NCBI RefSeq assembly: GCF_019904175.1
Contig: NZ_CP061913.1
Location: 10,912,001-10,976,000, forward strand
DNA: 64,000 nucleotides
Direction: 5' to 3'
Source: Dactylosporangium vinaceum
Lineage (GTDB): Bacteria; Actinomycetota; Actinomycetes; Mycobacteriales; Micromonosporaceae
Numbering within the stretch: the stretch's first letter is position 1; the number at the start of each line of letters is the position of its first letter. The translations under genes were made by a program, and so were the position numbers. The notes below the pieces were generated by a model. It saw nothing but the letters and a program-made list of their open reading frames with translations, ran no database searches and was not told the DNA's origin. Positions 1 through 8,393 of this stretch are shown one piece after another.

Positions 1-26
1 CCCTTGGGCCGCAACGCGTGGGGGTC

Positions 27-527
27 TCAGCCGCCGAAGGGCTCGAAGTCGATGACCTTCACCTTGATGTTGGCGCCGTTGGGGGCCGTGTAGGTGACGT
101 TGTCGCCGCGCTTCGCGCCGAGGATCGCCTTGCCGAGTGCGGACTCGGGGCTGTAGACGGTCAGGTCGGTGGTCGCGGCGATCTCGCGCGAGCCCAGGAG
201 GAACTTCTCGGTGTCGTCCTCGTCGTCGTCGAACTGGATCGTGACGACGGTGCCGGGCGCCACCGCGTTCGAGGTCGGGGCGTCGCCGACGACCGCCTTC
301 CGGAGAAATTCCTTGAGGTACAGGATGCGGCCCTCGGCCTTGCCCTGCTCCTCGCGGGCGGCGTGGTAGCCGCCGTTCTCGCGCAGGTCGCCCTCTTCGC
401 GGCGTGCGTTGATCTCGGCGGCTACCGCCGGGCGGTTGGCGATGAGCTCGTCGAGCTCCGCCTGCAGCCGGTCATAGGCGTCCTGCGACAGCCAGGTGGT
501 GGCCTGGTTGCCGTCGGTGGTCGACAC
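27..527 (-). CDS. greA: Transcription elongation factor GreA
   Basis: 166 aa, the usual length for GreA. It binds the RNA polymerase secondary channel and stimulates cleavage of backtracked transcripts. The N-terminal coiled coil is visible, including the acidic-tip segment REEGDLRENGGYHAAREEQ (two-strand coil, roughly residues 40-65), and the C-terminal FKBP-like domain holds the typical S-P-E-S-A-L-G-K-A-I-L-G stretch. I chose the GTG at 527 because AAGGAG lies 7 nt upstream; the in-frame ATG at 548 would start ahead of this ribosome binding site. It is followed leftward by the window edge. Beside DUF4307 and mca it forms a group also known from mycobacteria. Identification is firm. Confidence 0.96.
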   Translation of the reverse strand: MSTTDGNQATTWLSQDAYDRLQAELDELIANRPAVAAEINARREEGDLRENGGYHAAREEQGKAEGRILYLKEFLRKAVVGDAPTSNAVAPGTVVTIQFDDDEDDTEKFLLGSREIAATTDLTVYSPESALGKAILGAKRGDNVTYTAPNGANIKVKVIDFEPFGG

Positions 528-618
528 TGAAGATCTCCTTACGGGCACGCTCGGTCAAACCACCAAAGTACCAGTGACCCGCATCACCGCGGCCACTTGA
601 ATTTGGGGTCGCGTTTGT

Positions 619-1041
619 CTATTTGTTCAGAGGGCCGCAGGCCGGGACCTCGACTGTGACCGGACGATCACTCGTAGCGAGCCGATATGTGACGTACGCC
701 TCTGCCCCCGGCGGCACCTCCACCTGGGCCAGCCCGACCTCCTGGCCGCTGGCCGACCGGGCCCGGACGCTGCAGGTCGCGCGCTGGTCGGCGGCCTTGC
801 GCACCACGAAGTCGACGGTGATCCCGTCGTCGGTGACGTTGTAGAAGCGCTGGACCTGCGGCTCGTAGTCCTGCGGGCCGTACTGCACGTACAGCTGCCA
901 GGCGACCGCCAGGCCGGCCGCGGCCACCGCGGCGGCGAGCACGACTGTCAGGATGCGGCGTCGGGGCTGCGGCTCCCGGCGGCGCCCGTAGCGGCCCGGC
1001 GGGTATTTGGTTGTGGCGTGCGTCTCGTTCCCAGCGGTCAC
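619..1041 (-). CDS. DUF4307 single-span membrane protein
   Basis: About 140 aa. A basic N-terminus (GRYGRRREPQPRRR) is followed by one hydrophobic segment (LTVVLAAAVAAAGLAVAW) and an extracytoplasmic domain of about 95 residues with two cysteines. This is the layout of actinobacterial DUF4307 proteins, which typically sit between greA and mca. The function is unknown. The GTG at 1041 has GAGGA upstream; a longer form starting at GTG 1083 is possible but has no visible ribosome binding site. It is transcribed divergently from mca, so the 98-bp gap must hold both promoters. The family call rests on both sequence layout and context. Confidence 0.82.
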   Translation of the reverse strand: MTAGNETHATTKYPPGRYGRRREPQPRRRILTVVLAAAVAAAGLAVAWQLYVQYGPQDYEPQVQRFYNVTDDGITVDFVVRKAADQRATCSVRARSASGQEVGLAQVEVPPGAEAYVTYRLATSDRPVTVEVPACGPLNK

Positions 1042-1139
1042 GGGAGTGCGTCCTCGTCGTTTTTTGTCAGAGGTAATGACCACAATAGGGTCGTGACATT
1101 CCAGCGCTCCGCGGTGGGTCTCTTTGGAGGGGAAAGCTC

Positions 1140-2033
1140 GTGACCGAGCAGTTGCGGTTGATGGCGGTGCACGCTCATCCCGACGACGAGTCGAGCAAGG
1201 GTGCGGCCGCCATGGCGATGTACTCGGCCGAGGGCGTCGACGTCCTGGTGGTGACCTGCACCGGGGGTGAGCGCGGCAGCGTGCTCAATCCGAAGCTCGA
1301 CCGGCCGGAGATCTGGGAGAACATCGCCGAGATCCGCCGGGCCGAGATGGACCGGGCCCGCGAGATCCTCGGCATCCGCCAGGCGTGGCTGGGCTTCGTC
1401 GACTCCGGCCTGCCCGAGGGCGACCCGCTGCCACCGCTGCCCGACGGGTGTTTCGGCCTCATGGACCCCGAGGTCGCGGCCGAGCCGCTGGTCAAGCTCA
1501 TCCGCGAGTTCAAGCCGCACGTCATCACGACGTATGACGAGAACGGGGGCTACCCGCACCCCGACCACGTCATGACACACAAGATCAGCATGGTCGCGTT
1601 CGAGGCCGCCGCCGACCCGGACCGCTACCCGGACGCGGGCGAGCCGTGGCAGCCGCTGAAGCTGTACTACAACATGGGCTGGTCGTTCAAGCGGATGACG
1701 CTGTTCCACGAGGCCATGCTGGAGCTCACCGGCGAGTCGCCCTACACCGAGTGGCTCAAGGAGATGCAGGAGCGGCGCACCGCGCGCGAGGGGCAGCCGG
1801 AGTGGCCCGACCCGGACAAGCGGGTCACGACCAAGGTGCCGTGCGGCGACTTCTTCGAGGCGCGCGACGACGCACTGCGCGCTCACGCGACACAGGTCGA
1901 TCCGGACGGGTTCTGGTTCGCCGTGCCGCTCAATCTTCAACAGAAGATCTGGCCCACCGAAGACTTCGAGCTCGTCAAATCGTTCGTCGAGACCTCCATG
2001 CCGGAAGACGATCTCTTTGCCGGCGTAAGGTAA
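1140..2033 (+). CDS. mca: Mycothiol S-conjugate amidase Mca
   Basis: 297 aa zinc amidase of the PIG-L/LmbE family. It cleaves mycothiol-toxin conjugates, releasing a mercapturic acid and GlcN-Ins, and so serves cytosolic detoxification. The metal motif AHPDDE is at residues 12-17 and the HPDH motif that supplies another ligand lies near residue 143. The length and the ending (WFAVP, LVKSF) fit Mca rather than the deacetylase MshB, which is the main alternative. The start GTG has GGAGGGG just upstream. A small membrane-protein gene follows after 5 bp. Its presence implies that the organism makes mycothiol. Confidence 0.94.
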   Translation: MTEQLRLMAVHAHPDDESSKGAAAMAMYSAEGVDVLVVTCTGGERGSVLNPKLDRPEIWENIAEIRRAEMDRAREILGIRQAWLGFVDSGLPEGDPLPPLPDGCFGLMDPEVAAEPLVKLIREFKPHVITTYDENGGYPHPDHVMTHKISMVAFEAAADPDRYPDAGEPWQPLKLYYNMGWSFKRMTLFHEAMLELTGESPYTEWLKEMQERRTAREGQPEWPDPDKRVTTKVPCGDFFEARDDALRAHATQVDPDGFWFAVPLNLQQKIWPTEDFELVKSFVETSMPEDDLFAGVR

Positions 2034-2038
2034 GGCGT

Positions 2039-2260
2039 ATGAGCGCATTGGACGTTCTCGCCGAGAACAACTTCGGCGACACCCGCTCCGGGGGCCTGGC
2101 CGGCCCCATGGGGCTGCTCATCATCGTGCTCCTGGGCATTGCGACGGTTTTCCTGATCCGCAACATGACCATGCGAATCCGCCGCCTCCCGGCCGAGTTC
2201 CCCGACCCCGATGCCCCCAAGGACGCCGTGAAGCAGGACGACACCGCCGCGTCCGAGTAG
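2039..2260 (+). CDS. Small single-span membrane protein downstream of mca
   Basis: 73 aa, starting at ATG 2039, 5 bp after the mca stop and inside its probable ribosome binding site (AAGGTAAGG). One hydrophobic helix (MGLLIIVLLGIATVFLIRNM, residues about 24-43) is followed by a basic patch and a short acidic cytoplasmic tail. A comparable small membrane protein follows mca in mycobacteria, so translational coupling with mca is likely. The function is unknown. The last 70 bp of this gene recur twice, decayed, immediately downstream (see the repeat at 2191-2388). Confidence 0.8.
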   Translation: MSALDVLAENNFGDTRSGGLAGPMGLLIIVLLGIATVFLIRNMTMRIRRLPAEFPDPDAPKDAVKQDDTAASE

Positions 2261-2388
2261 TCACGCCGGCCGAATTTCCCGGCCCCGCGCCCCCAAAGTC
2301 GCCGTGAAACAAGTCGACGCTGCCCGGCCCCACGCCCCTGGGGGATGCCGCAAAGCAGGATGGCGGCTGCTCCGTCTGAGTAGTCGCG
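2191..2388 (+). repeat. Three-copy decaying tandem repeat of the 3' end of the preceding gene
   Basis: The 3' end of the small membrane-protein gene (from GGCCGAGTTCCCCGACCCCG at 2191 through its TAG and the following TCACGCC) recurs at 2268, starting GGCCGAATTTCCCGGCCCCG, a step of 77 bp. A more diverged third copy at about 2326-2388 again contains GCAAAGCAGGA and ends TGAGTAGTCGCGC. Copies two and three lie after the stop codon and carry substitutions and indels, so they look like untranslated relics of tandem duplication. Confidence 0.75.
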
Positions 2389-2513
2389 CACGTTGATCTG
2401 AGTTAGAAACGCATCGCCTGCCACTGTTGTCCCAATCCCGGGTGGCTTAGCCTTCACGAGGTGCGCGTTCGTTTTCGCCAGGCGTGCACCCCTGGGGGCA
2501 GGGAAGGGGGCAC

Positions 2514-5003
2514 GTGGTGATCGCCTTGGCGCGCGCCCATCGTGCACTGCCGTCCCGCCTGGTCGTTCTCATGGTCGCGGCGGCGGGCCTGATCGTCATC
2601 ACGGCCCTCGTGGCCTCCCGGCGCCTGCCCGAGGGCACGGTGGCCGCCGCGTTGAATCGGTTCAGTATCGAGGGGCTGCCGGCGGTACCGACGGCGATGC
2701 TCACCGGGGCCGCCGTCGCGATGGTCTCGCAGCTGGCCCGGCTGCGGGTCCGGGCCGGCGGCGGCCTGGCCCGCCTGGCCTGGGGCGAGGCCGCGGTCGT
2801 GGTCCTGCTGGCCTTCCTGCCGCCGGAGCTCGTCCCGCCCGTCGCCCTCCTGGGCTTCGCCGGTGCGCACGCCGCGCTCCACGTGTTCGACGCCCGGGCC
2901 AGCCGCGCCCGCCCGGTCCGCGAGAGCATCTACGGTGTCGCCGCCCTGACCGTCGGCGCCGGCCTGGCCACGCTTGTCATGGTCCTGATCTGGGGCAACG
3001 GGGCCGACCGCGCCGGCCTGCCGCCACGCTTCATCGTCGCGCTGTGCGTTGCCGCGGCCGTGTACTTCGTCGCCACGTTCGCCCTTGTCGTGCTGCGCAT
3101 CGTCGCCGCCGGCGGCGACCTGCGGGCCAGCGTCACCACGATGGTCACCAGCACCCCGCTGATGCTCGTCGGCAACGTCACGGTGGGCCTGGTCGTCGTA
3201 TGGGCCTGCGCGACGAGCGGCTTCCTGCTCCTCCTGCTGCCGCCGGTCCTGTGGCTGATGCACCAGTTCTACGCGAACCGCATCGGCGAGGACGACGAGC
3301 GCCGCACCTGGTCCGAGTTCGCCGACGTGGCCCGCGACCTCAACCGCCTCGACGAGCGCGACGCCGCCCGGGCCGGGATCGCCGGCGCCGTCCGGCTGTT
3401 TCACGTGCCCGCCGCCCGGATCGTCCTGGCCGGCGGCCGGACCCACGGCGACCTGCCCCCGGGCCCGTATTCGAGCCGCACCCTGACCGTCGGCTCGGTC
3501 GCGGTCGGCGAGCTCCACCTGGCCGGCCCGGAGCCCCACCGCCCGCGCGACCGCCTGATGCTCGCCACCTTCGGCGACGCCCTGGCCGCCGCGATGCACG
3601 ACGCCATCACGCACGGCGAGCTGCGCGCGATGAGCGAGCGCACCACCTACGACGCCGTCCGCGACCCGCTGACCGGCCTGTTCAACCGGGCCGCCCTCCT
3701 GGGCCGGGGCAACGTCCAGCTGGCCGCCCGCCCCGCGGCCGACCCGGTGGCCCTGCTCCTGCTGGACGTGAACGACTTCAAAGAGGTGAACAACGCCCTC
3801 GGCCACACCGCCGGCGACGAGGTCCTGAAGGTCATCGCCCGCCGGGTCCAGTCCGCCGGCGCCTCCGACGACCTGCACGCCCGCCTGGGCGGCGACGAGT
3901 TCGCCGTCCTCATCACCGACCTCGGTGCCGGCGCCGACGACCTCGCCCTGGCCGCGGCCGTGGAGCGGGCCCGCCGGCTGGGCGCCCAGATCGCCGCCCC
4001 GATGCAGATCGACGGCGTGGTCCTGTCCAAGGAGACCTCGATCGGTGTCGTGGTCGCCCCCGCCGGCTCGGCCGACCTCACCGAGCTCCTGCGCCGGGCC
4101 GACATCGCGATGTACCAGGCGAAGGACGGAGGCCAGCCGGTCGCCTGGTACGACCCGGCCCGCGACGACGCCAGCACCGACCGCCTGGCCCTGCTGGCCG
4201 AGCTCCGCGAGGCGCTGAACGCCACGAACTCGGGCGACGAGCAGCTGACCCTGGACCTGCAGCCGGCCATCGCGCTGACCACCGCCTCGTCGGTGACGAG
4301 CGTCGAGGCCCTGCTCCGCTGGCGCCACCCGCGCCGCGGCCGCCTGATGCCGGCCCAGTTCCTGCCCGCGGTGGAGGCGAGCGAGCTGATCGCGCCGCTG
4401 ACCCACTGGGTGCTGGAGCGGGCCATCTTCCTGGCCTCGGGCTGGCGGCGGGCGGGCCTGGCCACCCCGGTGTCGGTGAACATCTCCGCCCGCAGCCTGG
4501 CCGAGCGCCAGCTCCCCGAGACGATCAAGGATCTCCTGGCCCGGCACCGCTTCCCGGCCGAGCTCCTGGTCCTGGAGATCACCGAGACCGTGATGCTGTC
4601 CAACTCGGGCGTGATCGACGACGTCCTGTCGCGCATCCGGCGGCTGGGCGTGCAGCTGGCGGTGGACGACTTCGGCACCGGCTACTCCGCGTTCACGGTG
4701 CTCACGAAGCTGCCGGTCCAGGAAGTCAAGATCGACCGCGAGTTCGTGGCCCAGATGCTCGACTCCCCGAAGGCCGCCGCCATCGTCCAGACCACCGTCG
4801 ACCTGGGCCGGAGAATCGGCCTGCGGGTGGTCGCCGAGGGCGTGGAGCACCCCGAGCAGCGCATCCGCCTGGCCGAGCTGGGCTGCACGGCCGCCCAGGG
4901 CTTCCTCTTCTACCCGCCGCTGTCCCCGGACGGCCTCCAGGCCGTTCTACGCGAACGCCGCCAGCTCCAGCGCCGCCACCTGAGAGCCGAGGGCACCGGC
5001 TGA
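2514..5003 (+). CDS. Membrane-bound GGDEF-EAL c-di-GMP turnover protein
   Basis: 829 aa. A multi-helix N-terminal membrane region (about residues 1-250) is followed by a GAF-like linker, a diguanylate cyclase domain with an intact GGDEF motif at residues 459-463 and the DPLTGLFNRA signature, and a phosphodiesterase domain with EAL at about 598 and the DDFGTGYSAF motif. Both catalytic signatures are present, so it could make or degrade c-di-GMP. The inhibitory I-site RxxD, five residues before GGDEF, reads ASDD, so product inhibition is probably lost. I chose GTG 2514 because GGGAAGGGGG lies just upstream. It stands alone between divergent and convergent neighbours. The signal sensed is unknown. 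Confidence 0.92.
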   Translation: MVIALARAHRALPSRLVVLMVAAAGLIVITALVASRRLPEGTVAAALNRFSIEGLPAVPTAMLTGAAVAMVSQLARLRVRAGGGLARLAWGEAAVVVLLAFLPPELVPPVALLGFAGAHAALHVFDARASRARPVRESIYGVAALTVGAGLATLVMVLIWGNGADRAGLPPRFIVALCVAAAVYFVATFALVVLRIVAAGGDLRASVTTMVTSTPLMLVGNVTVGLVVVWACATSGFLLLLLPPVLWLMHQFYANRIGEDDERRTWSEFADVARDLNRLDERDAARAGIAGAVRLFHVPAARIVLAGGRTHGDLPPGPYSSRTLTVGSVAVGELHLAGPEPHRPRDRLMLATFGDALAAAMHDAITHGELRAMSERTTYDAVRDPLTGLFNRAALLGRGNVQLAARPAADPVALLLLDVNDFKEVNNALGHTAGDEVLKVIARRVQSAGASDDLHARLGGDEFAVLITDLGAGADDLALAAAVERARRLGAQIAAPMQIDGVVLSKETSIGVVVAPAGSADLTELLRRADIAMYQAKDGGQPVAWYDPARDDASTDRLALLAELREALNATNSGDEQLTLDLQPAIALTTASSVTSVEALLRWRHPRRGRLMPAQFLPAVEASELIAPLTHWVLERAIFLASGWRRAGLATPVSVNISARSLAERQLPETIKDLLARHRFPAELLVLEITETVMLSNSGVIDDVLSRIRRLGVQLAVDDFGTGYSAFTVLTKLPVQEVKIDREFVAQMLDSPKAAAIVQTTVDLGRRIGLRVVAEGVEHPEQRIRLAELGCTAAQGFLFYPPLSPDGLQAVLRERRQLQRRHLRAEGTG

Positions 5004-5041
5004 CCGGCGCCGACTCCCCCGGCGTTGCCGCGCAGGCGCGC

Positions 5042-6265
5042 TCAGGTGCCGAACGTGACCGTGTAACCCGCCGACCGCAGCGCGTTCACGAGCCGGTCGG
5101 AGTGCTCGGAGCCGCGCGTCTCCACGGAGAGGCCCAGCTCGACCTCGCCCAGCTGGAGGCGCGGGTCCTGGCGCCGGTGGGCGACGTCGACGACGTTGGC
5201 GCCCTGCTCGGCGATGTACGACAGGAGCTTCGCCAGGTGGCCGGGCCGGTCGCCGCAGCGGACGGTGAAGGTGAGGTACCGGCCGGCCGCGGCCAGGCCG
5301 TGCTCGATCACCCGGACCATGAGCATCGGGTCGATGTTGCCGCCGGAGAGCACCGCCACCACCGGCGTCTCCACCTGGACGGCCCCGGCGAGCAGGGCGG
5401 CCACGCCGACGCTCCCGGCCGGCTCGACGACCATCTTCCCGCGCTCCAGCAGCATCAGCAGCGCCCGGGAGATGTCCTCCTCGGTGACCGTGACGACGTC
5501 GTCGACGAGCTTGGCCACGTGCGCGAACGTGATGTCGCCCGGCCGGCCGACCGCGATGCCGTCGGCGATCGTCCCGAACTGCTCCAGGCGCACCGGCTTG
5601 CCGCGGGCCAGTGACTTCGGGAACGCGGCGGCCCCGGACGCCTGGACGCCGATGACCCGCACGTCGGGCCGCAGGGTCTTGACGGCCACGGCCAGGCCGG
5701 AGATCAGCCCGCCGCCGCCGGCCCCGGTGATCACGGTCTTGACCTCGGGCACCTGCTCGAGGATCTCCAGCCCGACGGTTCCCTGGCCGGCGATCACGTC
5801 GGCGTGGTCGAACGGGTGGATGAGCACGGCTCCGGTGCGCTCGGCGAACTCCTGCGCGGCGACAAGGGCCTCGTCGACTGTCGACCCGGCGAACTCGACG
5901 GCCGCGCCGTAGCCGCGGGTCGCCGCGATCTTCGGCAGCGGGGCGCCGAGCGGCATGTAGACGGTGCTGCTGATGCCGAGCAGGCTCGCGGCGAGCGCGA
6001 CGCCCTGGGCGTGGTTGCCGGCGCTCGCGGCCACCACGCCGCGCCGCCGCTCCTGCGGGGAGAGCCGGGACAGCCGCACGTAGGCGCCGCGGACCTTGAA
6101 CGAGCCCGCGCGCTGCAGGTTTTCGCACTTGAGCAGCGCCGGGCCGGCGAGCTTGGCGGACAGGGGCCGGGAGGGTTCCACGGGCGTCAGGCGGATCACG
6201 CCGGCCAGCAGTTCCCGGGCCGCTTCGATCTCGGCGAGGGTGACGAGATCCGATGCAACGGTCAT
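5042..6265 (-). CDS. ilvA: Threonine ammonia-lyase with C-terminal ACT-like domain
   Basis: 407 aa PLP enzyme converting threonine to 2-oxobutyrate, the entry step to isoleucine. The PLP lysine lies in GSFKVRGAY, the phosphate-binding loop is GAGGGGL, and SGGNIDP is near the end of the catalytic domain. A single ACT-like domain follows (RYLTFTVRCGDRPGHLAKLL onward), matching the roughly 400-aa form rather than the 500-aa E. coli IlvA with two ACT-like domains. It starts at ATG 6265, overlapping the stop of the upstream membrane-protein gene (ATGA), so the two are translationally coupled. A catabolic role is possible. Confidence 0.92.
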   Translation of the reverse strand: MTVASDLVTLAEIEAARELLAGVIRLTPVEPSRPLSAKLAGPALLKCENLQRAGSFKVRGAYVRLSRLSPQERRRGVVAASAGNHAQGVALAASLLGISSTVYMPLGAPLPKIAATRGYGAAVEFAGSTVDEALVAAQEFAERTGAVLIHPFDHADVIAGQGTVGLEILEQVPEVKTVITGAGGGGLISGLAVAVKTLRPDVRVIGVQASGAAAFPKSLARGKPVRLEQFGTIADGIAVGRPGDITFAHVAKLVDDVVTVTEEDISRALLMLLERGKMVVEPAGSVGVAALLAGAVQVETPVVAVLSGGNIDPMLMVRVIEHGLAAAGRYLTFTVRCGDRPGHLAKLLSYIAEQGANVVDVAHRRQDPRLQLGEVELGLSVETRGSEHSDRLVNALRSAGYTVTFGT

Positions 6266-6957
6266 GCCCTGATCGTGCCACCAACCAGCGCCACCGCATC
6301 GTCGCGGGCCCCCAGCCGCCGCCGGCCGACTGCGTCTCCACCGGCGAGGCCTGTGTCGCCTGACAGCCGCGCGACCCGGCCGTACTGCGCGCTCGTGACC
6401 CGGGCGATGAAGAGCAGCGCAAGCACCGCGACAAGCACGAACAGGGCGGCCGAAGGCAGGTACAGCAGCACCTCCCGGCCGAACAGGTGGGCCGCGAGCG
6501 CGTCGTCGACCGGGTGCCCCGAGCGGGCCTGCGCGCGCACGTCGGCGATCTCCCCCGCCGTGGACCGCCCGCCCAGCCAGGCCAGCAGCAGCGCCAGGCC
6601 GCCGGCCAGGACCGCGCCGCGCAGCGCCCAGGTGAGCGTCGTCATCCGGCGCCGCACGTCGGGCGCGCGCCCGATGCTGTCCACCACCCGCCGCGACCGC
6701 ACCCCGAACCCCTGCAGGTTCTTGCGGGCCCGGCTCGACCAGCCGGCCCACGCCACCGCGAACGCGAGGGCGAACCCACCCAGCAGGACCCCGGCCACCA
6801 GGCGCAGCGCCGTGGCGAGTGCCGTTGTCGCAGGACCCGGATGGTGTACCGCGTGAAGGTCGACGACCGGCAGGAAGGCCATCGCGAGATTCGTCAGGGC
6901 CGCGGCGGCCGCGAACACCATGGCCGCCGTCGCCCACGAGGAGATGGCCCGGATCAC
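6262..6957 (-). CDS. Four-helix membrane protein of unknown function
   Basis: 231 aa from GTG 6957. Four hydrophobic segments can be seen (about residues 5-27, 50-72, 110-130 and 165-190), with a conserved-looking ARKNLQGFG loop after the second helix and a Gly/Arg-rich tail. The GTGA overlap with the upstream amidase stop and the ATGA overlap with ilvA downstream make it the middle gene of a three-gene operon. It resembles small actinobacterial DUF4328-like membrane proteins in layout, but I cannot assign it to that family with confidence. Confidence 0.72.
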   Translation of the reverse strand: MIRAISSWATAAMVFAAAAALTNLAMAFLPVVDLHAVHHPGPATTALATALRLVAGVLLGGFALAFAVAWAGWSSRARKNLQGFGVRSRRVVDSIGRAPDVRRRMTTLTWALRGAVLAGGLALLLAWLGGRSTAGEIADVRAQARSGHPVDDALAAHLFGREVLLYLPSAALFVLVAVLALLFIARVTSAQYGRVARLSGDTGLAGGDAVGRRRLGARDDAVALVGGTIRA

Positions 6958-8351
6958 TTGCGCTGCGCCGCCATCCGGGGCCAGCCGGGGGCGTGGCGCC
7001 GCCAGGGTGCGGCCTGCTCGATCTGCCCGGCCAGGGCGAGCAGCAGCAGCTCGGAGCCGGGCGGCCCGACGAGCTGCACCGCCGCGGGCAGGCCGTCCGC
7101 GCGCACCCCGACCGGGATGACCAGGCCGGGGAAGCCGGCGAAGTTCCAGGGCGCGGCGTAGGGGGCGTAGCGGGTGTTGACGAGCATGTTCGCCGACCAC
7201 GAGCGGGCCGACAGGCGATCCGCGGGCGGCGGGGCGGCGGCCAGCGCCGGGGTCACGAGCACGTCGTAGCGCCCGGCCTCGAACCAGTTCCGGCAGCGCT
7301 CCCGCCAGGCGGCCCGGTCGGCGTCGCGGACGAGGCCCTGCCGGAGCGCCTGCTCGCCGAGCGTGATGTGGCGGCGGGTCCGCGGCTGCAGCGCCGCCCG
7401 GTCCAGCTCGGCGGCGTCGGCCGCGGCCGCCGCGAACCACGTGGACAGGGCGCGGGCGGCCAGCGCCGGCGGGTACTGCGGATCGGCCTTGAGGGCTCCG
7501 TGGCCGTGTGCGAGCACGAGACGTACAACATCCGAAACGCCCTTTTTGGCGGCGGCGTCCGCGAACACGCCGGTGACGGGGCTGCGCAGCGAGACCGCGA
7601 TCCGCAGGCCGCGCGGCTCCGTGAGCGCCGCCGGAGTGCGGCCGGAGAGCACGGCGTAGCCCAGGTGCGCGTCGGCGACGGTCGTGGCCAGGATGCCGTT
7701 CTCGGCCAGGCCGTACCAGTCGTTGACCCCGAGCCCGGCCGGCACCGCGCCGCGGCCCGGCTTCAGGCCCACGATCCCGCAGCAGGCGGCCGGGATCCGG
7801 ATCGAGCCGAGCCCGTCGTTGCCGTGGGCGATCGGCACCAGCCCGGCCGCGACCGCCGCCGCCGAGCCGCCGGAGGAGCCGCCGGGCGTGCGGTCGGTCC
7901 GCCACGGGTTGCGGGTGACGGTCTCGGCGTCGTCGGTGGTGGCCCAGAGGCCCAGCTCCGGCATCCGGGTCACGCCGACCACGACGGCCCCGGCCCCGCG
8001 CAGCCGCCGGACCACCTCGTGATCGGCGTCGGCGACCGGGCGCCGCGCGGCGGCCGAGCCGTTCCACGTCGGCAGCCCGGTGACCGCGACGTTCTCCTTC
8101 ACCGCGACCGGCACCCCGGCCAGCGCCAGGTTGGCCAGGTCCGGCTGGTCGTCGACGATCTCCGCCTCGGCGATCGCGGCGCCGCTGCGGACCTCCCGGA
8201 ACGCGCCGATGATCCGGTCATAGGCCCGGATCGAGTCCAGGTGGTCGGCCACGACGGCGGTCGCCGAGGTGTCGCCGCGGCGCACCGCGCGGGCGATCTC
8301 CCGGGCCGTCGCGCCGACCCAGGCGGTGGAGCGGTGCAGCATCGTCGACAC
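6954..8351 (-). CDS. Amidase-signature family amidase
   Basis: 465 aa. The Ser-cisSer-Lys triad of the amidase-signature family is visible: Lys85 in VAVKENV, the cis-serine in GGSSGGS (157-163) and the nucleophile Ser183 in GLGSIRIPA. It hydrolyses an amide in the cytosol, but the substrate is not predictable. It is not GatA, because no gatB or gatC is nearby and the length is on the short side. GTG 8351 is used here; ATG 8342, with GGGAAAGG 9 nt upstream, is an equally plausible start. It is the first gene of the amidase, membrane protein, ilvA operon. Confidence 0.88.
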   Translation of the reverse strand: MSTMLHRSTAWVGATAREIARAVRRGDTSATAVVADHLDSIRAYDRIIGAFREVRSGAAIAEAEIVDDQPDLANLALAGVPVAVKENVAVTGLPTWNGSAAARRPVADADHEVVRRLRGAGAVVVGVTRMPELGLWATTDDAETVTRNPWRTDRTPGGSSGGSAAAVAAGLVPIAHGNDGLGSIRIPAACCGIVGLKPGRGAVPAGLGVNDWYGLAENGILATTVADAHLGYAVLSGRTPAALTEPRGLRIAVSLRSPVTGVFADAAAKKGVSDVVRLVLAHGHGALKADPQYPPALAARALSTWFAAAAADAAELDRAALQPRTRRHITLGEQALRQGLVRDADRAAWRERCRNWFEAGRYDVLVTPALAAAPPPADRLSARSWSANMLVNTRYAPYAAPWNFAGFPGLVIPVGVRADGLPAAVQLVGPPGSELLLLALAGQIEQAAPWRRHAPGWPRMAAQRK

Positions 8352-8393
8352 CCTTTCCCGTACCTCGCTGGCGGTGCGGTGCGGTCTAGTGTG

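Noticed and set aside
2454..4850. 798-codon open frame on the minus strand
   Set aside because: Antisense to the GGDEF-EAL gene; composition (His, Gln, Gly, Arg-rich) is typical of a high-GC shadow frame and no domain is visible.
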